Origin: a virus
Direction: 5' to 3' (one strand)
Virus record (IMG/VR): IMGVR_UViG_3300042908_000413
Coordinates: 1-38,884 of that record
Length of the DNA stretch: 38,884 nt
In this document: positions 7,500-14,503 of the stretch, piece by piece
Position numbering within the stretch: the stretch's first letter is position 1
Layout: each line of letters starts with the position of its first letter
Position numbers and translations under genes: made by a program
Notes under the pieces: generated by a model
The model's input: only the letters and a program-made list of their open reading frames with translations
Databases searched by the model: none
What the model was told of the DNA's origin: nothing

Positions 7500-10400
7500 T
7501 AGATGTATCCCTGGCTCTGTCGTCTATTAGCAATGATTTGTGCGGAGCTCAACGCGTTTGTTGTACGAGATGCGATAGAGGCAGCACCGATAGCACCACT
7601 CTCCCTAGAGGCAAGAGCCGTAGGTGAGGTAGGTACGATGACATTGCCAAATCTGATAGCTGATACTGTCGCTGTGCTCACGAGCTGAGTATCTACTGCG
7701 GTGGCGGTAAAGGTCTGGCTGATATTTGTAGTTGTACCGCCCTTCGATCCTGTACTACCACTCTGACCAGGTGGTGTGCCTGTGTATGGCATAGGTGTAT
7801 AGACCGGTGCGCTCGCCATAGCAGCCATAGCAGCCTGAGCAGCCCTTAGAGCAGCCATAGCAGCAGCGACCTCAGCTAGTTTGGCTTTGAGGTCGTCTAG
7901 TTTCTTCTGTGTGTTTTTGTTGATCTCATCTATCGCCTTCTCATAGGACTTCTGAGCATCCTCTAGGGCTTTCTGTAGGGTCTTTTGTGCCTCAGCTAGA
8001 CCCTCATTGAGTCGCTTCTGTGCCTCAGCACGAGATTTGGCGAGTGTTTTCTCAGCCTCTGCGAGCGCAGCCTCAAGTGTGGCTTTAGCCTCAGCGATGG
8101 ACTCGTTCATCTGAGTCATAGCCTCAGTCATACGAGCATCACGCTCTGCCTTAGCCTCAGTCATAGCAGATGCGTATGCAGCCTGAGCCTCAGATAGACC
8201 CTCCTGCATCTGTCGATCTACCTCAGTCAGAGAAACTCTGAGATCAGTAGCGACTTGGGTATATGCCTCCATGAGCTCCGATGTAGCTAACTTGCCACCC
8301 TCGTTCATGGTCTTGGCGAGCGCATCTAGCCCCGTCTCAGAGACAGTCTCGACCTGTCCATATAGGAGTTGTAGTTCTTTGGTCGCATCCGGTGATGCAG
8401 CCTTGAGTGCCTCAGCGATTTTGTTGCCAGCCTCAGGGCCGTTCTTGACTACCTGCTCGATGAAGGTCTGGCTATAGCCCATACCTGCGAGCACAGCAGC
8501 GTTAGCCTGTAGCTCTTTCGCTGCCGCTAGTTTTGATTTCAGGTCAGTTAGTAGGGCATCGGCAGACTTGCCACCTGCCATAGCCTCGCCGAGATTGAAA
8601 CCTGTCTTGGATGCGAACGCGGAGCGTAGTCGATCCATAGACTGTTGGATAATCCCTGCCTGTTTCTCCGCAGCCTTCTGTGTCAGCTCGGCGCGCTTGC
8701 TGTTAGCAGACTCTTGGATATCACGCAGTTTGTTCTGTAGGGCTTTCTCTAGGTCAGCCACCTTGTCGTTGTACTGTTTTGCTATCTGTATCTGTTGTGC
8801 GGCAAAACGCTTGCGCGCCTCAGTCTCAGCCTTGCGATAGTTATCCTGAGCATCAGCTCTCTGCTCTGCAGCGCGCTCCTCAGCATCAGCTATGGACTCT
8901 GCATATCGCTTGTTGAGATCAGCTACAGTTTCGTTATATCTTTCATGAGCCTCAGCCATGCGCTCATTGCGAGTCTCAAGTGCCTCCTGAGCCTTCTCCT
9001 GAGCATCAGAGATGACCTCGCTCATATCTTTGTAGATATCCTGGACATCTTTCTGATAGTCCTTGAGCTTATCTAGGCGTTTCTGCTCCTCTTTTGCAGC
9101 CTTTTCTAGAGTCTTTGCATCTACAGTCGCTGTAGTAGTGGTCTTGCCACCCTTCTTAGTAGTCGCTACATCTGTCTCAGCTTTGGCTTTAGCCTTACCC
9201 ACATTGTCTAGAGTCTTGATGAGGTCGTTTGCTTTCGCTGCCGCCTTATCTGCAAAGTCGCTCACACCATCTAGACCCTTGTTCAGTAGATCGAGTCCGG
9301 TCTTTGCATACTTGCCTACGCCTGGAAGTTTGGATAGAGCTGTGAGTACGAGTTTGAGTGGGGTCATGAGGAACTTGAGTACAGCCTCGCCCACCTTACC
9401 TACCATCGGGATGATAGATGCGAAGGCAGTCAGACCAGCCTTGCCTACTGTGATGATGATGTTGCGGAATGTTTCGCTGTTCTTCCATAGTTTGACGAGA
9501 CCTGCTGCGAGCAGACCTACTGCGATGACTATCAGACCGATAGGGTTCATCTTCTGCGCTAGATTCAGTAGTTTCTGAGCTATCTCTGCGCGCTTCACAG
9601 CGATGGTGTAGATACCCCATGCTACTGATCCGATACCGACTGCTATGGCAAACGCTTTGATCTCATCCTGATTGTTTTTGAAGAAGTTGCCTAGTTTGGT
9701 CAGCAACGGGATAGCAATCTTGAGTACACCTAGTAGCCCCTGGAATGCTGGCAGTAGAGCATCTCCGAGCGCGACCTTCGCATCCTCCATCTTTGCCTGT
9801 AGCGTTTTCATGGTGTTCGCTGTACCATCGGCAGTACGCGCATAGTCACCCTGAGCTAGAGATGTGTCTTTCATGATGAGCGCATATGCAGCCTGAGCCT
9901 TAGCCGCAGGAGTGAGTGCCTCTGATGTGGACTTGATGAGTCCGAGAGATAGTGCCTCAGTCTTGAGTCGAGCCTCGTTCATCGCCACACCGAACTTCTT
10001 GAGTGGCTCTGTCTCACCGGATAGACCTGATCTCAAAGCGAGGATTGCATCATCTATCGAGGTGTTGTTGAAGGATGCCATGTCACCTGCGAGCTGTACG
10101 AGAGACATAGACATATCCTGTGCCTGTCCCTGTCCTAGCCCGAATGCCTGGAACAAGTTGCCGTATGTACCTGCAGCCTCTAGAGCAGCCTGATTACTGA
10201 TACCCATGCTGTCTGCTGCGGTCTTGCCCCATGCCTCTACTGCTGCTGCACCTTCTCCAAAGACCACGCGCACCTTTGATAGTGACTCTGCCATGTTTGA
10301 GGCAGCCATAACTGTGTCTTTGGCAAATGCGACTATCTGCGTACCTGCAAAGGCAACACCGATAGTACCTGCTATGTTTTTGAGTTTGCTAGAGAAGTTG

Positions 10401-10531
10401 CTCATGCCGGTACTAGCGACTTTCACATTGTCATCTACACCTTTGATGGCTGCCTGTGCCTGAGCTAGACCCTGTTTGAGGCTAGTGACATCAGCCTGTA
10501 TCTGTACGAGAATCGGAGGTATTGCTGTCAT
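7499..10531 (-). CDS. Tape measure protein
   Basis: This is the longest gene (about 1010 residues) and lies right after the tail chaperone and gp10-like genes, as tape measures do. Residues about 1-270 hold a globular alpha-helical domain typical of phage tail TP901-type tape measures (SNMAESLSKVRVVFGEGAAA..., TMKTLQAKMEDAKVALGDALLP). Hydrophobic helices follow (IGLIVIAVGLLAAGLVKLW). Residues about 480-900 form a long coiled coil of Ala/Glu/Lys repeats (EAQKTLQKALEDAQKSYEKA). It sets tail length and is ejected during infection. The start at 10531 has an AGGGG ribosome site six bases upstream; the longer 10555 start lacks one. Confidence 0.93.
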   Translation of the reverse strand: MTAIPPILVQIQADVTSLKQGLAQAQAAIKGVDDNVKVASTGMSNFSSKLKNIAGTIGVAFAGTQIVAFAKDTVMAASNMAESLSKVRVVFGEGAAAVEAWGKTAADSMGISNQAALEAAGTYGNLFQAFGLGQGQAQDMSMSLVQLAGDMASFNNTSIDDAILALRSGLSGETEPLKKFGVAMNEARLKTEALSLGLIKSTSEALTPAAKAQAAYALIMKDTSLAQGDYARTADGTANTMKTLQAKMEDAKVALGDALLPAFQGLLGVLKIAIPLLTKLGNFFKNNQDEIKAFAIAVGIGSVAWGIYTIAVKRAEIAQKLLNLAQKMNPIGLIVIAVGLLAAGLVKLWKNSETFRNIIITVGKAGLTAFASIIPMVGKVGEAVLKFLMTPLKLVLTALSKLPGVGKYAKTGLDLLNKGLDGVSDFADKAAAKANDLIKTLDNVGKAKAKAETDVATTKKGGKTTTTATVDAKTLEKAAKEEQKRLDKLKDYQKDVQDIYKDMSEVISDAQEKAQEALETRNERMAEAHERYNETVADLNKRYAESIADAEERAAEQRADAQDNYRKAETEARKRFAAQQIQIAKQYNDKVADLEKALQNKLRDIQESANSKRAELTQKAAEKQAGIIQQSMDRLRSAFASKTGFNLGEAMAGGKSADALLTDLKSKLAAAKELQANAAVLAGMGYSQTFIEQVVKNGPEAGNKIAEALKAASPDATKELQLLYGQVETVSETGLDALAKTMNEGGKLATSELMEAYTQVATDLRVSLTEVDRQMQEGLSEAQAAYASAMTEAKAERDARMTEAMTQMNESIAEAKATLEAALAEAEKTLAKSRAEAQKRLNEGLAEAQKTLQKALEDAQKSYEKAIDEINKNTQKKLDDLKAKLAEVAAAMAALRAAQAAMAAMASAPVYTPMPYTGTPPGQSGSTGSKGGTTTNISQTFTATAVDTQLVSTATVSAIRFGNVIVPTSPTALASRESGAIGAASIASRTTNALSSAQIIANRRQSQGYI

Positions 10532-10532
10532 A

Positions 10533-10937
10533 TCAACCCCTGATCCGCGATGCAAACGCGCTAGTAAATACTCGGTTCAAAGTGCCGTTGGCTGAGAGGT
10601 TTCTCGCTGCTGGCCCTAGATAAGGATATTTTACCCCTGGCTTCCATCTTGGATGTCCTAGTTCCACAGCTCGTGCATAGACCATCGTGGCAGATACGAC
10701 TACTGAGTAGCTATCTCCAAATCCTTTGATAGGCATAGATGTAGTGATACTTCTGCGCAGATTGCCTGTGCGCACATTCGGCCCTGGTCTGCCTGATGCG
10801 TTTTGTTTTGCCTGTCGCTCCACAGCTAGACCTGTGATCTGTATAGCCTGGGCAACAGCCATATCTATCTGTTGTGCTTTTGTTTGTACACCTGATATCA
10901 CCTGAGACAGGTTGGGTATCGTCACTCGTATGGTCAC
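10533..10937 (-). CDS. HK97 gp10-like tail/connector protein
   Basis: The 134-residue protein shows the HK97-gp10 pattern: a helical N-terminus, then RPGPNVRTGNLRRSITTSMP and VVSATMVYARAVELGHPRWK, then PYLGPAARNL. HK97-gp10 family members act at head-tail joining or in tail completion. Here the gene sits between the tail chaperone and the tape measure, a position also known in actinophages. It overlaps the frameshifted chaperone product by four bases. Family assignment is by motif; the exact place in the particle is uncertain. Confidence 0.75.
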   Translation of the reverse strand: MTIRVTIPNLSQVISGVQTKAQQIDMAVAQAIQITGLAVERQAKQNASGRPGPNVRTGNLRRSITTSMPIKGFGDSYSVVVSATMVYARAVELGHPRWKPGVKYPYLGPAARNLSANGTLNRVFTSAFASRIRG

Positions 10938-11484
10938 GATCTCTCCATCCTCTCCGCCTTCACCTCATCTACTACTGTGGCTATAGCCCAGAGCCAATCC
11001 GCCGTATTAGCCGGTAGATCATCTACCTGGTCAGGTGTCCATCCAAACCTGTCGGCTGCGATGTAGTACACCCACTCCTCATCGGGATAGTCGAACGCCT
11101 CGTGGCGTTGTCCACCCTCAATCAGCCATTTGAGCCGTTCGAGTCGGCGGTAGTCGCTTTTGGGTCTTTCTCTGTCTCATCAGTCTTTGCGAGAGATGGG
11201 AACAGTACTTCTTGTGCCTCTTTGGTCAGCTCTACGAGTGCATCGTAGTCAGCCATATCTAACTCATCTAGTGTCTCTAGTTTGATAGATGGGATGATGA
11301 GATCGAACGACCAGTCCTCGACCAACATAGCGATGAGTGAGTCTGATAGTGCCATCGCCTTTGATAAATCTCCGCCATCTACCTCTGATGCTCTGAGTAC
11401 ACGCTTACGATCTTTGACCTTGAGAGTCTTTGGGTCTTTGAGAGTAGCTGTAGCACCCGATGGTAGTTTGATTTGTTTTGACAT
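10934..11484 (-). CDS. Tail assembly chaperone, long form made by -1 frameshift (gpGT-like)
   Basis: Ribosomes reading the chaperone can slip back one base at CCCAAAA (11164-11158), read in frame as C CCA AAA. The -1 frame then stays open for 74 codons from 11158 to the stop at 10936-10934 and adds SDYRRLERLKWLIEGG..., including EEWVYYIAADRFGWTPDQVD. The product would be 183 residues: 109 from the zero frame and 74 from the extension. This matches the G/GT pair of lambda-like tails, where the T part recruits the tail tube protein to the tape measure. The extension has no start codon of its own, so ordinary ORF calling leaves 10938-11121 empty. Confidence 0.88.
11122..11484 (-). CDS. Tail assembly chaperone, short form (gpG-like)
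   Basis: The 120-residue zero-frame product begins MSKQIKLPSGATATLKDPKT and is mostly helical, with an acidic/Ser-rich end (TEKDPKATTADSNGSNG). It lies between the major tail protein and the gp10-like and tape measure genes, the fixed place of tail chaperones. Chaperones of this class coat the tape measure before tube assembly and are absent from the virion. The ATG has a near-perfect AAGGAGG site six bases upstream. Most ribosomes should end here, with a minority shifting into the long form. Confidence 0.88.
   Translation of the reverse strand: MSKQIKLPSGATATLKDPKTLKVKDRKRVLRASEVDGGDLSKAMALSDSLIAMLVEDWSFDLIIPSIKLETLDELDMADYDALVELTKEAQEVLFPSLAKTDETEKDPKATTADSNGSNG
11158..11164 (-). other. 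Slippery heptamer for programmed -1 frameshift
   Basis: On the coding strand the bases are C CCA AAA in the chaperone frame, a valid X XXY YYZ slip site (CCC, AAA, A). Both tRNAs re-pair after a one-base slip. It lies 11 codons before the zero-frame stop, as in other tail chaperone genes, and base 11158 is read twice. Confidence 0.85.
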
Positions 11485-11529
11485 TGTGCCTCCTTAGTAA
11501 ATATGCCTCCGCGCATCATAACTCAAAAG

Positions 11530-11586
11530 GAACAGGGGCGTGGAATAGCGGGGAAGGCGATCCGCTATCAACCAACGCCCCTGTTC
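11530..11586 (-). terminator. Two-tier stem-loop after the major tail gene, likely terminator
   Basis: GAACAGGGGCGT (11530-11541) pairs perfectly with ACGCCCCTGTTC (11575-11586). A nested 7-bp stem ATAGCGG/CCGCTAT (11545-11551/11562-11568) closes a 10-base loop. On the transcribed strand it follows the major tail protein stop and is followed by CCTTTT. It fits an intrinsic terminator or attenuator that lowers chaperone and tape-measure expression relative to the abundant tube protein. Confidence 0.8.
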
Positions 11587-11594
11587 TGGAACTA

Positions 11595-12581
11595 CTAGGC
11601 GTATGTGCCTGATGCTTTGGCGTTCTGTAGCACCCACTTGATAGGAGCGAAACCACCTGTTGTTCCTGCATCGGTGGTGTTGCCCTGTCCGTTGAGATCG
11701 ACTGTGACTTGAACGAAGTCCTCGCCACGCTCGATGACTGCTGCGGTGTATGCGCCCTTCGTGATGGTCGCTTGGATTTGTACCGCAGATGCACCTGAGC
11801 CATATGCCCAGTTGAGCACGATAATCGGCTGTGTGTTGCTGAGATAGCGTGTGAGCTCTGTGTCGTTCTCCATGATGAAGGTGATCTTGCCTGTGACCTC
11901 AATAGGGCCGAGGAACACCGAGAATGGATTCTGTGTGCTGCTGATGCCATAGATAGGAGTGACATTGCGCTTCATGTCAATGTTTCCAGTCATAGCGTTG
12001 CTGACCGAGCTACCGCCGATAGATACAGTACCGCGCCATACCGGTGTAGGTAGGATGGTAGAGAAGGTCGGTGAGGTAGATGTTTCTACGCTAGATGCAA
12101 ATCCTGTTGTTTTTGCATCGTACTCCAACATTCCATCTGCGTTGAAGCGGAGGGAGAAGTCTGAGAACTGGCATCCTGGATATGAGCGATTGCTCGCTGC
12201 ATAGAAATCTGTAAGAGTGTAGCTGATTGGCTGGTCATCTGCTGCTGCTGTAAGGCTGTTTTTGAGCGAGATGGTGTGTGTATATGGCGCAGATGCACCT
12301 GTAGTCACCACGCTACCTAGCAGACCTGCGATGGAGTATCCGATGGTGTCTGCGAATACAGCTCCACCGAAGTCCACAGTCGATCTAGTGCGACCAGGGA
12401 TGTAGTTGTAGTTCACAACATTTGAGCCACGAAGCCCTGTGTCGTATAGCGGATCAATGATATCTACAGGCTTCAAGCTGTCCTTAGCGACAGGGATGAA
12501 GTCAGTAGGTGCTACAACCGTACCCTTTGTTGCTTCTTTGGCGATACCGAGGTACGAGCGTACCGATTGTTGTACTGACAT
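11595..12581 (-). CDS. Major tail (tube) protein
   Basis: The 328-residue protein sits directly upstream of the chaperone pair, the usual place of the tube subunit. It opens QQSVRSYLGIAKEATKGTVV, a start shared by siphovirus tail tube proteins ('GIAKEAT.GT...P'). Beta-rich sequence follows, with GNIDMKRNVTPIYGI and DFVQVTVDLNGQGNTTDAGT toward the end. It would form the stacked hexameric rings of the flexible tail. An AGGAGA ribosome site precedes the ATG, and a strong terminator-like hairpin follows, as expected for a highly expressed gene. Confidence 0.88.
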   Translation of the reverse strand: MSVQQSVRSYLGIAKEATKGTVVAPTDFIPVAKDSLKPVDIIDPLYDTGLRGSNVVNYNYIPGRTRSTVDFGGAVFADTIGYSIAGLLGSVVTTGASAPYTHTISLKNSLTAAADDQPISYTLTDFYAASNRSYPGCQFSDFSLRFNADGMLEYDAKTTGFASSVETSTSPTFSTILPTPVWRGTVSIGGSSVSNAMTGNIDMKRNVTPIYGISSTQNPFSVFLGPIEVTGKITFIMENDTELTRYLSNTQPIIVLNWAYGSGASAVQIQATITKGAYTAAVIERGEDFVQVTVDLNGQGNTTDAGTTGGFAPIKWVLQNAKASGTYA

Positions 12582-12582
12582 G

Positions 12583-12774
12583 TCACTCTCCTGTTTTCTG
12601 GTCTGTCAATGCAGACGGTTTGATTGGTGCTGTTGGTAGTACTTTGGGTGAACCTGCAGGTGCGCAGTCAGGATGTGCAAATCCTTCGGGCGCATCAAAC
12701 TCATCACCTGGCTTGACCGTGATCCCGATAGCAGGGAACACTCTTTCATCTGTGCCGTTATATTTCAGTCTCAT
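12583..12774 (-). CDS. Small conserved head-tail region protein
   Basis: The 63-residue product has a short beta-like N-terminus (MRLKYNGTDERVFPAIGITV, then KPGDEFDAPEGFAHPDC) and a Pro/Ala-rich tail. Small 'V.PG..F.AP' proteins next to tail tube genes recur in actinophages. It lies between the tail terminator-like gene and the major tail gene with minimal gaps, so it is co-expressed with structural genes. Function unknown. Confidence 0.7.
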   Translation of the reverse strand: MRLKYNGTDERVFPAIGITVKPGDEFDAPEGFAHPDCAPAGSPKVLPTAPIKPSALTDQKTGE

Positions 12775-12782
12775 AGTGCTCC

Positions 12783-13271
12783 TTATGCTTGGATCATCTC
12801 AGTCACATCGAATTCTAACTCAGCATATGTCTCTGTTGCGCCCTCATTGCTAGTCGCAGGTTCTCCATACCGAGCTCTGATGATGGGCTCTGCACCCTGC
12901 CACACGAGGTTGCCTGTGGTGTCACCGAAGTTATGGTCAGATCGAAGCCTCTCTTTGATGTTGTCCACGAGGGTATCAAAATCTGTCATTGCACTCTCGG
13001 CGTTTGTATGCATAGAGTGTGTGTAGAGCTGTATGACTACTGTGTAATCAACGCGCTTCCATCCGCTATGCGCTCCGCCTATGGCTAGACGGGTCTCGTT
13101 CTCCGCCACGATAAAGACGACAGCAGCAGATCGAGTCATCTGCCCAGGCTGTGCGTTCACCTGATAGTTGATGCGCTTTGGGAACGATGTGAACACCTGA
13201 TTGAGCGTAGGTATAGGTGGATTTGATATGAAAGATGTGAGGGTAGCTCGTACCCCTGTGCGCCCTGCCAT
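12783..13271 (-). CDS. Tail terminator / tail completion-like protein
   Basis: The 162-residue protein lies between the head-tail adaptor and the tail tube gene, the expected place of the tail terminator or neck completion protein. It shows YTVVIQLYTHSMHTNAESAM followed by DFDTLVDNIKERLRSD and a late beta strand (ETYAELEFDVTEMIQA). This 'strand - helix - strand' spread fits the compact fold of gpU-like terminators. Sequence identity to any named family is not obvious, so the assignment depends mainly on synteny. Its ATG overlaps the upstream stop by one base. Confidence 0.68.
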   Translation of the reverse strand: MAGRTGVRATLTSFISNPPIPTLNQVFTSFPKRINYQVNAQPGQMTRSAAVVFIVAENETRLAIGGAHSGWKRVDYTVVIQLYTHSMHTNAESAMTDFDTLVDNIKERLRSDHNFGDTTGNLVWQGAEPIIRARYGEPATSNEGATETYAELEFDVTEMIQA

Positions 13272-14158
13272 TACCTGATCCTGCGGTACTTGTTCACCAT
13301 GTCAAGGGCTAGAACGATATCTCCTGAGTATCGGGCGTTGTTTCCGATATTGACCGTAGGCTGAGTAGTCAGGTTCATCGTCATGCTGTTGTCGCCGCGT
13401 ACCTTGAGTAGGGCTGTAGTGATGAGGATGCAAGCCTGTTTGATGGCGTTAGGCATGTTGCCGATAGCCACTCCTGCGGCATGGGTATAGGCGAGCGCGC
13501 TAGTTAGAGGTACAGTCGTAGAGTCGTTCGTATATGTACTAGCTACTGTGATGCGCTCGCTTTTCGATCCATCATAGATGCGGTATTGCTGACCGGCGAT
13601 GAAGCCTGTGCCATCGGTGACTGTCAGAGAGGTAGCTCCTGCAGTAGCAGTAGCGATGGTCGTATTGACGAAGCCTGAGACATAGGTGTACTGAGTGAAA
13701 ACCTGTTGGCGTGGGCTGTAGCCAAAGCCAAAGCCCAACGGCCCTTGAGAACTGTAGTTCAGGCCGAGATTTGATAGAGGAATGATGAGTTGTTGAGCCT
13801 CAAACCATGCTGTAGAGCAGTCAGGTAGGGCTACTAGGTTGTTGGGGTCTGCCCCATACTGAAAACTAGAGAGCGAGATGATGGGTGAGTTGTTGGGATG
13901 CAGAGCTATCATGCCCTGTCCATTGACCCTGACTCGCTGTGTTTCTGTGTACTGATCTGCCACAACGGACTGATTTAGATACTCGTTCATATATGAGGAT
14001 GCTCGTAGGATCACATTTGCGAGCTCGGCATCCTGCGCTGCCTGATTACCGCCTACGACTAGGTTGTTGTAGTCAATAGAGGTAGGAGCATCTTTGTACT
14101 CTTGGACTGTGAGATAGGGCATCTCTCGTGTCGTATCGGGCGTGATACCTACTGCCAT
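13271..14158 (-). CDS. Head-tail adaptor (gp6/gp15-like) with an inserted beta domain
   Basis: The 295-residue protein combines an N-terminal helical part (LTVQEYKDAPTSIDYNNLVV, then LANVILRASSYMNEYLNQSV) with a C-terminal helix pair (PNAIKQACILITTALLKVRG, LALDMVNKYRRIR). This is the core of head-completion adaptor proteins that dock under the portal. Between them, about residues 175-245, lies a Thr/Gly-rich beta segment (ATSLTVTDGTGFIAGQQYRI...) that looks like an inserted Ig-like or Hint-edge-like module. At 295 residues it is much longer than the usual 100-200. Position after the capsid gene supports the role. Confidence 0.75.
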   Translation of the reverse strand: MAVGITPDTTREMPYLTVQEYKDAPTSIDYNNLVVGGNQAAQDAELANVILRASSYMNEYLNQSVVADQYTETQRVRVNGQGMIALHPNNSPIISLSSFQYGADPNNLVALPDCSTAWFEAQQLIIPLSNLGLNYSSQGPLGFGFGYSPRQQVFTQYTYVSGFVNTTIATATAGATSLTVTDGTGFIAGQQYRIYDGSKSERITVASTYTNDSTTVPLTSALAYTHAAGVAIGNMPNAIKQACILITTALLKVRGDNSMTMNLTTQPTVNIGNNARYSGDIVLALDMVNKYRRIR

Positions 14159-14160
14159 GA

Positions 14161-14436
14161 CTACTCCCCATCTCTAGCTATATCTGTCGCCTCTACTCCA
14201 CAGCGACCACACTTGCGAAACCACCCATCAAAGCCACAGGCTGTGCAGGTGAAGCCTCGTTGCATATCGCCTTGCGCATATGGGTTGAGTGATGCTTCAA
14301 AGAAGCCCTCTCGTTTCATCGCCTCGCCATGTGCTCGACTTTCTACATTGTAAAGACCACCCCTATCAGGGTTGTACTTCACACCGCCAATGACTGTCTC
14401 TTTCACGCCTCTATCTGGAGCTACATATCTTGGCAT
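14161..14436 (-). CDS. Small zinc-ribbon protein of the head cluster
   Basis: The 91-residue product ends in a zinc ribbon with two CxxC knuckles (CTACGFDGWFRKCGRCG). The N-terminal part is polar. It is encoded between the major capsid protein and the adaptor with an AGGAGG ribosome site, so it is probably made with structural proteins. Small cysteine proteins occur in this place in several actinophages, but I know no established function. Confidence 0.75.
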   Translation of the reverse strand: MPRYVAPDRGVKETVIGGVKYNPDRGGLYNVESRAHGEAMKREGFFEASLNPYAQGDMQRGFTCTACGFDGWFRKCGRCGVEATDIARDGE

Positions 14437-14455
14437 TTTGCCTCCTATAACTGAT

Positions 14456-14485
14456 GGAGAGTGCGGCTATTACACCGCACCCTCC
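14456..14485 (-). terminator. Stem-loop after the major capsid gene
   Basis: On the transcribed strand an 11-bp stem (GGAGGGTGCGG with CCGCACTCTCC, one G-U pair) closes an 8-base loop. The same position would be an A-C mismatch in plus-strand RNA, so the structure is complete only in the coding-sense transcript. It lies 19-48 bases after the capsid stop. No U-tract follows; it may be a leaky terminator or an RNA-stability element. Confidence 0.68.
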
Positions 14486-14503
14486 TCGCCTTATTCAGTT
14501 GTA

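Noticed and set aside
9063-9578. 171-codon plus-strand ORF within the tape measure
   Set aside because: Antisense shadow of the coiled-coil gene; low-complexity Ser/Leu/Ala product and no ribosome site.
11516-11965. 149-codon minus-strand ORF overlapping the major tail gene and its terminator
   Set aside because: Ser/His/Arg-rich shadow product; it would run through the hairpin.
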